A stretch of DNA of 64,000 nucleotides from Symbiopectobacterium purcellii_A (lineage in GTDB: Bacteria; Pseudomonadota; Gammaproteobacteria; Enterobacterales; Enterobacteriaceae): NCBI RefSeq assembly GCF_052050035.1, contig NZ_CP189882.1, positions 3,286,001 to 3,350,000 on the forward strand, given 5' to 3'. Position 1 is the first letter of the stretch; each line of letters starts with the position of its first letter. The notes under the pieces are model-generated. The model was given only the letters and a program-made list of their open reading frames with translations. It was not told the DNA's origin and searched no databases. The translations under genes were made by a program, and so were the position numbers. This document shows positions 17,250-24,671 of this stretch, piece by piece.

Positions 17250-18008
17250 TTGTCAGGTTATAATTCCAAAAGTTGCAGTTCGCTCGAAAAAGCTTACTAC
17301 ACACCACTAGAAGCCGCTTTAAGATGGTGTAACCTCATTGCTCATGAGGTGATGATTCTTACTAAAGTTGGTGATGCCACATTGCCAGGAGTCAGGGATT
17401 TCCCTCAATGGCCGTGTTTGCGCGTTAATGCTGAAAAAATATTGTCTGCCACTATGAATCATGAACTCCCATATGGCCGTGATGGAAGGACAGTATCTGA
17501 TGGGGAGCTAGTTGCCAAACACAGATTAACTATTGCCCACAATAATTTAAAAGCATGGATCACAAAATATTACCCTAACCAAAAGCCAGCATTTTTATTT
17601 GATGAAGTAGAAAGACAATTACATTCGGGAATAACAGTTGATGCTTATCAAGCATTACTTGCTGAAAAGACACGGCTGAGCCTTAGATTGGACGATGCTG
17701 TAAAAACTTTTCGTGAGCAAAAATCCACTATTGAACACTTACAGGGGATCAATGAATCATTGAAGAAAATGGTGGATACTGGCTCCTATGCCCTAGATTC
17801 TAGAACCGAAAAAGCTTACTCAAACATTATTGGAGCTCTTGTTAATTTAATTTTAGGTACGTCATCTGGTGGACAAAAGCACTCTATCTTTACTAGCCAA
17901 GGGGCGATCATCAGCGCTTTGCTAGCGTACTATGAGGGTATATATGGCATTAGTTCAACAAACCTGGAATCAAAATTTGCTGCAGCAAATCGAAGCATAA
18001 AAGAATAG
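17250..18008 (+). CDS. Unrecognised phage early protein
   Basis: 252 residues starting from TTG, with GAGG about 10 bases upstream; the coding match to a compact domain begins at about YYTPLEAALRWCNL (16-29). A coiled-coil stretch lies at about 150-175 (TRLSLRLDDAVKTFREQKST), and the C-terminal third is rich in small residues (IIGALVNLILGTSSGG). No catalytic motif, signal peptide or clear membrane segment. It is the leftmost gene of the prophage and is followed 100 bp later by alpA. I do not recognise a family; a regulatory or accessory role is only a guess. Confidence 0.6.
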   Translation: MSGYNSKSCSSLEKAYYTPLEAALRWCNLIAHEVMILTKVGDATLPGVRDFPQWPCLRVNAEKILSATMNHELPYGRDGRTVSDGELVAKHRLTIAHNNLKAWITKYYPNQKPAFLFDEVERQLHSGITVDAYQALLAEKTRLSLRLDDAVKTFREQKSTIEHLQGINESLKKMVDTGSYALDSRTEKAYSNIIGALVNLILGTSSGGQKHSIFTSQGAIISALLAYYEGIYGISSTNLESKFAAANRSIKE

Positions 18009-18107
18009 CACTACCCCAATAGGGGCCAATCTTACCCCTATTGGGATGATCTCTCTTCCAAAAAGCTTTTTAATCACTCCTGTTAACTCAGACAAACAGG
18101 AGCAAAA

Positions 18108-18305
18108 ATGTCTCAAACGCTTATACGTCTACCAGAAGTCCAGCGCCGTACCGGGTTCGGTAAGGCATGGATTTACCGCCTGATCAGCCAAAAACGTTTC
18201 CCCTCTCCCATTAAGACAGGCTTGCGTTCAGTCGCTTTCATTGAGAGTGAAATTGATGAGTGGATTAAAGAGCGCATCACCGAGTCTCGTGGGGAGTGCA
18301 ACTAA
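18108..18305 (+). CDS. alpA: AlpA-family DNA-binding regulator / excisionase-like protein
   Basis: 65 residues with the AlpA pattern: LIRLPEVQRRTGFGKAWIYRLI (helix-turn-helix), then FPSPIKTGLRSVAFIESEIDEWI (wing and dimer region). A good ribosome site (ACAGGAGCAAAA) precedes the ATG. AlpA proteins activate integrase or act as excisionases in P4-like elements. The gene is near the left end while the intact integrase is at the far right; it could serve as the directionality factor for the argW-type att sites. No other excisionase candidate is visible. Confidence 0.85.
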   Translation: MSQTLIRLPEVQRRTGFGKAWIYRLISQKRFPSPIKTGLRSVAFIESEIDEWIKERITESRGECN

Positions 18306-18513
18306 TAGGCAAACACGGGGTGTGCGTTTTTACATGTGCTTGCTAATTATCCGAATAGAACAGCGATAGCAATACATCGCTTTAACTGAGAATAACCGAT
18401 CATGAAAAAATTAACTGTCTTAACTGGTAGCGAACGGACTCAACCTAAAGTCAGCCAAGGAAAGAACTATCCTCCGACTGGCCTACTAAGCTTAATATTT
18501 TGCCAATTCAAAG

Positions 18514-18667
18514 TGACGGCCTCGGAGGAATCAAAGCCTTACCCCGAGGTCACTGTATCGATGACATCGGAGGATGCAGTAGGTTACACCAATTTGAGTT
18601 CGCCAAAACGGGCGATCGCAAAATATCGTCAGTACCAGATCCCCATGCCGGAGGTCACTGTGACCTC
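18514..18667. promoter_or_regulatory. Cluster of GAGGTCA operator-like palindromes
   Basis: GAGGTCACTGTGACCTC at 18651-18667 is a 17-base palindrome (7-bp arms around CTG). Half-sites are at 18546-18556 (GAGGTCACTGT) and near 18514-18524 (GTGACGGCCTC, inverted). Spacing between the sites is about 20-100 bases. This looks like a repressor operator array and argues that the plus-strand open frame across it is regulatory DNA rather than coding. Confidence 0.5.
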
Positions 18668-18715
18668 TCGCAATCCAATCAATGGGTTAGCTTCCGCTTA
18701 CATGGGGGGCTTACG

Positions 18716-18766
18716 CTCAGATAACCAACTGAATATAAAGGCATATTCGGCATTTGTGCAGACGAC
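18716..18766 (+). repeat. Interspersed 45-base motif, copy R1
   Basis: CAGATAACCAACTGAATATA, a 15-base variable middle, then CATTTGTGCAGAC. Two further copies at 22541-22596 and 23003-23060 share the CAGATAA..AA.TG start and the TTTGTGCA end at the same distance. The three copies differ in the middle, so it is conserved at both ends. Confidence 0.6.
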
Positions 18767-18774
18767 AGGCAAAG

Positions 18775-18803
18775 AAAAAGGGCCAGAGGTTAGTCCAGCC
18801 CTT
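18775..18803 (-). terminator. Intrinsic terminator for the minus-strand repressor gene
   Basis: On the minus strand, AAGGGC (18803-18798) and GCCCTT (18783-18778) pair around a 14-base loop, followed by TTTC. It is about 100 bases downstream of the RHH stop codon. Confidence 0.6.
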
Positions 18804-18901
18804 CTTCCCACATCCTTGATTTCCTGCACTGGAGAATCGGACGAATTACACCACAATTCTCACTTGCAAGCTACCAGCTTCGCTCAATGCCAGCCGCTGC
18901 T

Positions 18902-19075
18902 TCAGTCTTTGGATTTGATGTCTCTTCTATCTAGTTCACGGCGTAACAAGCGCTTGACCCAGCCAGATTTGTTGTCATCACCATCTTCTCGCATGGCAAT
19001 AGATAGTCGATCTGACAAATCTTTATCTAACCGTAACTGGACAACATTGCGTTCTTTCTTTTCTAATGTTGACAT
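18902..19075 (-). CDS. Arc/CopG-like ribbon-helix-helix repressor
   Basis: 57 residues on the minus strand: MSTLEKKERNVVQLRLDKDL, then SDRLSIAMREDGDDNKSGWV and KRLLRRELDRRD. The NVVQLRLDKDL strand (about 10-20) and two following helices fit the ribbon-helix-helix fold, which binds DNA as a dimer through the strand. The ribosome site AGGAG (19083-19087) is 7 bases from the ATG. A perfect 13-bp inverted repeat (19072-19084 and 19105-19117) spans the start codon and upstream region, which suggests autoregulation. It is antisense to a long plus-strand open frame. Likely a regulator of prophage early genes; the operator match is inference. Confidence 0.8.
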   Translation of the reverse strand: MSTLEKKERNVVQLRLDKDLSDRLSIAMREDGDDNKSGWVKRLLRRELDRRDIKSKD

Positions 19076-19127
19076 TGTCAACTCCTATGAGGTAGCCTGC
19101 TCTAGAGTTGACAATGTACTTCATTGT
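19072..19127. promoter_or_regulatory. Inverted-repeat operator of the RHH repressor
   Basis: ACATTGTCAACTC (19072-19084) and GAGTTGACAATGT (19105-19117) are perfect reverse complements. A third half-site CATTGT follows at 19122-19127, making ACAATG-TACTT-CATTGT a further small palindrome. The array covers the ribosome site and likely promoter of the repressor gene, which reads leftwards. Confidence 0.65.
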
Positions 19128-19214
19128 ATGACTTGCAGTAAACCGAAGCCCGGCAGTGCGACAACACTAACCGGGCCTCTGACCACCAACGATAACGCAA
19201 GTATCGAGGTAGCT

Positions 19215-19568
19215 ATGCGTAACTATACAGCCCTTATCGGCAAGGACAAGCCGAGCTTTACCCAAGCTCGCCCTGAATTTCTAGAAACATATTGGATCGT
19301 CCCGTTTTACGAGACCACGCCCTACGGCAAAGTGTCGTTCACACGTCAAGATCGCCGCACTTTCATCGCCATGTTCAAAGACAGCCGCCTGATATGGGCT
19401 GGGCGTCAACCTGTGAAGTACTTCACTGAGAACGTTAAACGTACCCAGTCGCCAAAGCTGCCCGTCGAAGGCATAGAGGAAATCTCCACCACCCAAGGCG
19501 GAGTTAACATCGCCCCACCTTCAACCATAACGGAAATCGTTACAGTTCAGGTGGTGGCACATGCGTGA
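19215..19568 (+). CDS. Unknown phage early protein
   Basis: 117 residues from MRNYTALIGKDKPSF, with GAGGT just upstream. The longer open frame to the left (from 18402) runs through operator palindromes and over the antisense RHH gene, so I chose this internal start. The sequence FLETYWIVPFYETTPYGKVSF then FTRQDRRTFIAMFKDSR suggests a compact alpha/beta domain, with a proline-rich tail. The last bases overlap the next small gene (ATG at 19561). Function unknown. Confidence 0.5.
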   Translation: MRNYTALIGKDKPSFTQARPEFLETYWIVPFYETTPYGKVSFTRQDRRTFIAMFKDSRLIWAGRQPVKYFTENVKRTQSPKLPVEGIEEISTTQGGVNIAPPSTITEIVTVQVVAHA

Positions 19569-19731
19569 AGAAATCACATTAGCGCCGCTTGACGCCTTAA
19601 TAAAAATAGAGGCATTAGCCGCTGCCGCTGCGCACCTTACCGATGATGAATATGAGCGCGCATTAGGTAATGAAGTTATAGGTGTCATTGAATCGACCGC
19701 CAAGAAAGCGCAGGGGGTGGCACATGTCTAA
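19561..19731 (+). CDS. Small unknown phage protein
   Basis: 56 residues, MREEITLAPLDALIKIEALA, mostly helical, with LTDDEYERALGNEVIGVI in the second half. It overlaps both neighbours by 8 bases each, with GGTGGCACATG at its start and at the next start. Such overlaps suggest translational coupling. No family recognised. Confidence 0.55.
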   Translation: MREEITLAPLDALIKIEALAAAAAHLTDDEYERALGNEVIGVIESTAKKAQGVAHV

Positions 19732-20326
19732 CTTCGTCGCCATCCAGAACACCGCTATGCCGGTAGTCGAGTACCAAGGTAAGCGCGTCGTCACCTTTTC
19801 CATGATCGATAAGGCGCATGGACGTCCGAAAGGAACAGCTCGTGTAACGTTTAATCGTAACCGCCATCGTTTTATAGAAGGCCGAGACTTCTTGGACGTG
19901 ACCACGTATGTTAAACATACGAGGTCGCTGGAAGGGGTATTCCCCGCTCGTTCCTCAAAAGGGATCCTCATCACAGAGTTCGGTTATTTGATGCTGACCA
20001 AATCATTCAGTGATGATCTCTCTTGGGATGTACAGCGCCAGATGGTCGAAGTCTACTTCCGCAGCAACACCTTGGGCGAACTCCGCCACGTCGAGATCCA
20101 CAGCCTCGAAGAGCTACGCCAAATGCCAGCGGAGAAAGCCCAGCATATTGTTGCCAAGGCTGAAAAGGAATCCTCTCATGGTCACGGCAAGCCCGGTAGT
20201 GCCGCCATGACCCTACGCCGCAAGGAATTAAAGCAGATACGCCCGGCAATAAAGACATTAATTGACCTGCACCAGATTTCTATTTGCGACTTGAGTGATT
20301 TTGTCAAGGTGATAAATAACACCTAA
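19724..20326 (+). CDS. ORF6N-domain antirepressor-like protein
   Basis: 200 residues starting MSNFVAIQNTAMPVVEYQGK, with GGGGG 7 bases upstream. The ORF6N DNA-binding domain of phage antirepressors covers about 1-105 (VVTFSMIDKAHGRPKGTARV, ITEFGYLMLTKSFSDDLSW). The C-terminal part is helical and includes LEELRQMPAEKAQHIVAKA and a RRKELKQIRPAIKTLIDL segment. ORF6N proteins usually counter phage repressors or modulate early expression. A second ORF6N gene lies at 21550. Both have similar N-termini (IQNT.(M/L)PV(V/I)EYQ) and may be duplicated. Confidence 0.8.
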   Translation: MSNFVAIQNTAMPVVEYQGKRVVTFSMIDKAHGRPKGTARVTFNRNRHRFIEGRDFLDVTTYVKHTRSLEGVFPARSSKGILITEFGYLMLTKSFSDDLSWDVQRQMVEVYFRSNTLGELRHVEIHSLEELRQMPAEKAQHIVAKAEKESSHGHGKPGSAAMTLRRKELKQIRPAIKTLIDLHQISICDLSDFVKVINNT

Positions 20327-20564
20327 CTGTTTATATCTATGGGTATGAATAGTTTGATCGTTACTAACATTTAGGGAATATAAATACGGACGGAGTATTC
20401 TAACCGGGTGGCGAAATTCACCTTTCGTCCAAAGGAGAAGATGTCTAAATAAAATAAAACAGGGTGCCATGAGCGGCAGGCATTAATACTTAAAATGAAT
20501 TAATTATTTTAAATGATGCGGAAATAGCCGCAGGGGATCCCCTTAACTAAATACAGGATATGCG
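20327..20564. other. Intergenic region without a recognisable gene
   Basis: About 240 bp, AT-rich. GGTGGCGAAATTCACC (20406-20421) is a small palindrome-like site followed by AAAGGAGAAGATG and an immediate stop (ATGTCTAAATAA), so it may hold a leader peptide of three codons. A promoter for the following operon could be here but is not clear. Confidence 0.35.
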
Positions 20565-20852
20565 ATGAACGAACTCTATTATCAAGAGGCCAATCATGCC
20601 GTAGAGATGGAAAAACAACGGCAGTACAAAGTAGCTGAATACGCATGGAAGCGGGCGGCAGAATATGCCAACAATCCTAAAAACAAGGCATATGCTTTGG
20701 CAAGGGTAACGCTAAACAATAAACTTCATTCGCTGGACGAACGTTATTGGCTGTTGAAGCTGGAAGCTCAGCGATTACATGCTGAGAAAAAAGAAAAGAA
20801 AGTCATCGGGGGAGCTTTGCAAGCCCATCTTTGCGAGGAGAACGCCTCATGA
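20565..20852 (+). CDS. ANR-family-like transcriptional regulator
   Basis: 95 residues: MNELYYQEANHAVEMEKQRQ, YKVAEYAWKRAAEYANNPKN, then a helical tail. The Y.EA..A...E....Y..A...W..A...A....N..YA..R pattern is that of small ANR/PerC-type regulators, common in enterobacterial phages. Its stop overlaps the start of the next, related gene. Its targets are not known. Confidence 0.55.
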   Translation: MNELYYQEANHAVEMEKQRQYKVAEYAWKRAAEYANNPKNKAYALARVTLNNKLHSLDERYWLLKLEAQRLHAEKKEKKVIGGALQAHLCEENAS

Positions 20853-21019
20853 ACGGTTGGACATGCCTTGCAGAGGCCGCTGAGAGGCTGGAGGGCAGAG
20901 GGCTTTACCGCCGGGCTGTCACGCTGTGGCGTCGAGCCGTCCCGCTGTCCCCCTCGAACGAAAAGCAGAACATCTGCATTAACGCCATCAAGCGTTGCTC
21001 TGAACGTAAGGGTTATTAA
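20849..21019 (+). CDS. PerC/ANR-like small regulator
   Basis: 56 residues: MNGWTCLAEAAERLEGRGLY, RRAVTLWRRAVPLSPSNEKQ, NICINAIKRCSERKGY. The repeated A...L...G.Y..A...W..A pattern matches the PerC/ANR-like protein just upstream, so the pair may be a tandem duplication. The start ATG overlaps the upstream stop (ATGA). Likely a small DNA-binding or protein-binding regulator; the family is by pattern only. Confidence 0.55.
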   Translation: MNGWTCLAEAAERLEGRGLYRRAVTLWRRAVPLSPSNEKQNICINAIKRCSERKGY

Positions 21020-21038
21020 TTAATCAGGAATTATATCC

Positions 21039-21539
21039 ATGAATATTGATGAAATGAGTGAAAAAGAACTCGTTGAATTTATCAGAAAGAGCGGTGTAGA
21101 TATCCCTCAATGGTTAATTGATATGAAGCCGGGAGAAAAACAACGCCCACTGACACGCGAACAGCAATTAGAGTTCGCGGAAATTCACAGCATTCAACTA
21201 AGGTCCTGTGCTGCACTCTACTATATCGGTGAGTGTATTAAACGATTTGGTCGTGGCCCAAACGGACAATTTATTTTTTGTCATGAAAATATTGTGGTGG
21301 AAATCGACAAGCCGGTGATTGAAAAGCTGCTCAAGACGCAGATTGAAGATGTCCTGATAGATGAGGATCCCGAGGATAAATATCTTTCCGTCATGAAATT
21401 TTATAAACGGGATGAAATTAATCGGAAGCGTAGCACATCCCCTTGGCTGGTTGACTTTATCGACGAAGTGTTAATCGCCTGCGCCGAAGAAATGCTGGAT
21501 TCATTTATCGACACACCTAAATCTAAACAAATTCATTAA
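21039..21539 (+). CDS. Unknown phage early protein
   Basis: 166 residues, acidic, starting MNIDEMSEKELVEFIRKSGV (a SAP-like or helical start). No transmembrane segment. The middle holds HSIQLRSCAALYYIGECIKRF. I do not recognise a family. It sits in the early operon between the PerC-like gene and the second ORF6N gene. Confidence 0.6.
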   Translation: MNIDEMSEKELVEFIRKSGVDIPQWLIDMKPGEKQRPLTREQQLEFAEIHSIQLRSCAALYYIGECIKRFGRGPNGQFIFCHENIVVEIDKPVIEKLLKTQIEDVLIDEDPEDKYLSVMKFYKRDEINRKRSTSPWLVDFIDEVLIACAEEMLDSFIDTPKSKQIH

Positions 21540-21549
21540 GGAAAGGATC

Positions 21550-22344
21550 ATGACCCAGATTATCACTATTCAGAATACCCAACTGCCTGTTATCGAATAT
21601 CAGAGCCAGCGTGTGATTACGACTGAGCTGTTGGCTCAGGGGTATCGGGCAACTACTCAGAACATCCGTCAAAACTTCAACAACAACAAGTCTCGCTTTG
21701 TTGAAGGGAAGCATTACTTCCAAATTGATGGGGAAGAGCTTAACACTTTGCGCGTCGAAATAATCGACGCACAAATTTCATCCAAATCTCGCACCCTCAC
21801 CCTCTGGACTGAGCGCGGCGCTTCCCGTCACGCCAAGATGCTCGAGACCGACCAAGCGTGGGAATGGTATGAGGCGCTGGAGGATAACTACTTCCGCTTA
21901 CGCGAACAAAAATCCCCCGTCGAACTCGGCTTGCCGAATTTCCTTGACCCGGCGGAAGCGGCGATCGCATGGGGTGAAGAGCGCAAGGTCGTACAACTGA
22001 TTTCCTTCGAGCGTGACGAAGCTATCCGCACCAAAGCGGAGATTGGCAGCCGCCGTGAAGCAAGCGCGATGGCAACCGCTTCTGTAGCCGTGCGGGAGCG
22101 CAATAAGCTGGCAGCCCGTCTGGGTGAATGTACCAAACACGCAACGGTGCTGGCAGTGATGAACAAAACCGGCAAGGAATACCCGTGGCGTCCGCTGCGC
22201 AAATGGTGTGCCGAGCATGATGTCTCGGTCATCCGCGTCCCGGATGCACGTTACGGTATCGTCAATGCATGGCCTGCTAAAGCGTGGATAACGGTTCACG
22301 GTATCAATCTGCCCGAACTGTTTGGTGAGGTGCACCATGTATAA
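21550..22344 (+). CDS. ORF6N-domain phage antirepressor with a large C-terminal domain
   Basis: 264 residues. The N-terminal ORF6N domain (about 1-110) starts MTQIITIQNTQLPVIEYQSQ and includes TTQNIRQNFNNNKSRFVEGK and LTLWTERGASRHAKML. The C-terminal part (about 150-264) has a basic stretch then EYPWRPLRKWCAEHDVSVIRV, which looks like the Kil/antirepressor C-terminal type. It would bind DNA and antagonise a prophage repressor. A good ribosome site (GGAAAGGATC) precedes the ATG. It overlaps the next gene by 8 bases. Confidence 0.8.
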   Translation: MTQIITIQNTQLPVIEYQSQRVITTELLAQGYRATTQNIRQNFNNNKSRFVEGKHYFQIDGEELNTLRVEIIDAQISSKSRTLTLWTERGASRHAKMLETDQAWEWYEALEDNYFRLREQKSPVELGLPNFLDPAEAAIAWGEERKVVQLISFERDEAIRTKAEIGSRREASAMATASVAVRERNKLAARLGECTKHATVLAVMNKTGKEYPWRPLRKWCAEHDVSVIRVPDARYGIVNAWPAKAWITVHGINLPELFGEVHHV

Positions 22345-23224
22345 CGCAACATTACGCCGTCAGGTCATCTCTGGTGACTGGGTGCCCATCAACAACGGCA
22401 TATGCACGCTGACCGACCTTGGCTTGCGGCATAACGGTAACGGCCTTGTCTGGCTGCATTCCGGCGTCTCTGTGCATGAGGCTGATAGCGATACCGGGCT
22501 GGCAGGAAGCGGCAAGATATCACATGAGTACCACTGGGGGGTATGTGCAGATAATAAACTGAAAGGTAAGAATTTATTGTCTTTTGTGCATTCACGTAAG
22601 CTTGATGATTACTGTCTGAATATCCTCATTAGTAGCTCCGCATGTACCCATTTTGAGCAGCGGCGCAATGGCAAGCAGCTATTAACATTTGCCCTGCAAA
22701 TCAATCCAGATGTGCGGCGAAAGGCAACGGATGGCTGGTTGATATTTCAGAACCCACGCCAATCGGATAAGTACGAATTGCTGGATACAAAGCGCTATTC
22801 GGGCCTCGCCAAAAATTATCAGCGCTTGGGCTGGCATCGGCACGCTATAGACTACCTGACCGGCATCTTCAGGAACGATGCTGAATTCAGCCGATTGATG
22901 ACCCGCTTAGGGTATGTAAGCATCCGCACCCGAAAAATCACCGGGCGCTTTGAGAGCTTCTGGGTATACCGCATCAGGGGAAAGGGATTGCTAGATGTGG
23001 GGGTGTGTGCAGATAACCAATTGTCTAAAAATACTTTTATTCCATTTGTGCAGGCATCTGAACGTGAGCGCTTCGGCTTCAAACGCATCCCCGTTGATGG
23101 TAAATGGCTGTATGTCTATGCCGACCACATCCGCTTACTGAAGAAAAAACGCATCCGCATCGATGGACAACAACTAACCGGCTACACAGCCAGGACGGTA
23201 AAGCTGGAGGTGCACCATGCGTAA
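22337..23224 (+). CDS. Unknown phage early protein carrying two copies of the interspersed motif
   Basis: 295 residues starting MYNATLRRQVISGDWVPINN. Two segments are alike: VCADNKLKGKNLLSFVHS (about 70-87) and VCADNQLSKNTFIPFVQAS (about 223-241), and they correspond to the DNA repeats R2 and R3. The middle reads YSGLAKNYQRLGWHRHAIDY, the end is basic (RLLKKKRIRIDGQ). It may be a helix-turn-helix protein, but no family is clear. The start is coupled to the previous gene by GAGGTGCACCATG, the same junction as at 23207-23219. Confidence 0.6.
   Translation: MYNATLRRQVISGDWVPINNGICTLTDLGLRHNGNGLVWLHSGVSVHEADSDTGLAGSGKISHEYHWGVCADNKLKGKNLLSFVHSRKLDDYCLNILISSSACTHFEQRRNGKQLLTFALQINPDVRRKATDGWLIFQNPRQSDKYELLDTKRYSGLAKNYQRLGWHRHAIDYLTGIFRNDAEFSRLMTRLGYVSIRTRKITGRFESFWVYRIRGKGLLDVGVCADNQLSKNTFIPFVQASERERFGFKRIPVDGKWLYVYADHIRLLKKKRIRIDGQQLTGYTARTVKLEVHHA
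22541..22596 (+). repeat. Interspersed 45-base motif, copy R2
   Basis: TGTGCAGATAATAAACTGAA, then AGGTAAGAATTTATTGT and CTTTTGTGCATTCA. It lies inside the 22337-23224 gene and its ends align with R1 and R3. Confidence 0.6.
23003..23060 (+). repeat. Interspersed 45-base motif, copy R3
   Basis: TGTGCAGATAACCAATTGTC, then TAAAAATACTTTTATTC and CATTTGTGCAGGCA, also inside the 22337-23224 gene. TGTGCAG occurs at both ends as a direct repeat. Confidence 0.6.
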
Positions 23225-23417
23225 TACCCCCATCCCTCTCGATACCGCCGCATACCGGGCAAGCGTGGCCTGTTCGCTGTACGAGGTCATTCTTGATAAG
23301 GCTAATGATGAGAAATCTTCACCTGTACTCATCGACTTAATCAGTCTGGCTTGTGACATAAACTTTGAAATCAGTCGCTCGTTGGATGCTGTGACGGAGG
23401 GGGAACATCATGGCTGA
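23217..23417 (+). CDS. Small unknown phage protein
   Basis: 66 residues: MRNTPIPLDTAAYRASVACS, mostly helical, acidic. Starts at ATG in GAGGTGCACCATG, overlapping the upstream stop, and ends in an overlap with the next start. No family recognised. Confidence 0.6.
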   Translation: MRNTPIPLDTAAYRASVACSLYEVILDKANDEKSSPVLIDLISLACDINFEISRSLDAVTEGEHHG

Positions 23418-23742
23418 TATCTACAACCAACTTATTCGCCACGATTTTCAGCAGATGGACACGGATAGCCTGAGGGAGGCCCGTAACCAGTACAGCGATG
23501 CGTTCGATGGCATTATGGCAGCACTGCGCACGATGGGCAGCATGGCATTCTGGGCGCGCAGCAGTGAGGAATATGGCGATGATCTGGCCCTTGAAGATTT
23601 ACGGGCAGTCGCTGAACCATTGATGTACCTCCCGCGCTTTGCTGAAGCGCTCAAATTTAATGAAATCGATGCAGATTTTGAACTCCGGTGCCGTGAAGGT
23701 CTGCCTGCATCCTGCAAAGCTAAAACGGAGGATGCCGCATGA
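23410..23742 (+). CDS. Unknown phage early protein
   Basis: 110 residues: MADIYNQLIRHDFQQMDTDS, helical and acidic, with a strong ribosome site (GGAGGGGGAACATC). Overlaps neighbours on both sides by 4-8 bases, so it belongs to one transcription unit. Function unknown. Confidence 0.65.
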   Translation: MADIYNQLIRHDFQQMDTDSLREARNQYSDAFDGIMAALRTMGSMAFWARSSEEYGDDLALEDLRAVAEPLMYLPRFAEALKFNEIDADFELRCREGLPASCKAKTEDAA

Positions 23743-24317
23743 GCCGTTATCACGTCGAGAATACCCCGGACGGTATCAATATATCGCAGCACACCGCCGA
23801 GCGCCTGTACGAACATGTAGACCTTATTCCCTACGCCGAGACCATGACGCGCCTTGACGCTGGTGAGTGGGATGACGACCTTGATTTGGCGTTTGAGATC
23901 ACCCGCAAATGGGGGCAGTCCGACTACGACTATACCCACAATGACGTGCTACTGCTGTGGCGCTGGGTGATTGCCTTTGCCTTTAACCATGAGCAGCGGG
24001 AAGCCAACGGCACCGTGACGGTTGAGTGGAGGCCGGGCGAGTTCCGCGAATGTGCGGTTTATCAGGGCGAATATGGCGCAATGAACCTTTATCTGTCCAC
24101 TGAACGTTTCGCGATGGCTAACAACATTGAGGGGGCGTTGATTAAGAAATACGGCGCGGAACAGGGAACGCTAAACGCCATCGAGTTCTATGCCGCCATG
24201 CGGGATGAAAACGGCGGCCTCTCCGAGATGGGACGCGAAGTGCTATCCGAGTTGCATGATGGCTTCATTCAGCAAATTTACGATTCCGGGATGCCGGAAG
24301 CGCCGACCGCACATTAA
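23739..24317 (+). CDS. Unknown phage early protein
   Basis: 192 residues, acidic. Two Trp-rich parts (VLLLWRWVIAFAFNHEQREA) suggest a compact folded domain. Overlaps the previous gene by 4 bases. The next gene follows after 9 bases. I do not recognise a family. Confidence 0.65.
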   Translation: MSRYHVENTPDGINISQHTAERLYEHVDLIPYAETMTRLDAGEWDDDLDLAFEITRKWGQSDYDYTHNDVLLLWRWVIAFAFNHEQREANGTVTVEWRPGEFRECAVYQGEYGAMNLYLSTERFAMANNIEGALIKKYGAEQGTLNAIEFYAAMRDENGGLSEMGREVLSELHDGFIQQIYDSGMPEAPTAH

Positions 24318-24326
24318 GGGGGAAAT

Positions 24327-24671
24327 ATGGCACTGGTAACAAAAGACTTCCGTCTTAATTCGCTGGCTAACCAGTACTCTGCCGCGGTGTATGCCGCGAT
24401 ACAAAAAGAGAACGGCGGCGATTGGTTTACCGTAAACGCAGGTGAGCAGGACATCCGCGTTGACATTATCGGTGGTGTATCCGGGGTGCGTGAGCTGATA
24501 GACGCTTACGGGCTGGAAGCCATGAAGCTGAATTACCCGCAGTGGGAATCATTGGCAATCGCGCTGCTTACCAAATCCTTGAAAGGTAAACGGCTGACAA
24601 AGGCCGGGCGGGAAATATGGCAAAGCATGGTCAACGACATGGGTGCGACCGTTATCGCGAGGGGGAAATAA
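24327..24671 (+). CDS. Unknown phage protein upstream of primase
   Basis: 114 residues: MALVTKDFRLNSLANQYSAA, with DIRVDIIGGVSGVRELIDAY. The stop TAA shares a base with the primase ATG (TAATG), so the two are likely translationally coupled and may act together in replication. No family recognised. Confidence 0.65.
   Translation: MALVTKDFRLNSLANQYSAAVYAAIQKENGGDWFTVNAGEQDIRVDIIGGVSGVRELIDAYGLEAMKLNYPQWESLAIALLTKSLKGKRLTKAGREIWQSMVNDMGATVIARGK

Noticed and set aside
18402..19214. Left two-thirds of a 388-codon plus-strand open frame
   Set aside because: It runs through operator palindromes and motif R1 and is antisense to a better supported RHH gene with ribosome site and terminator; its composition looks unlike a folded protein.
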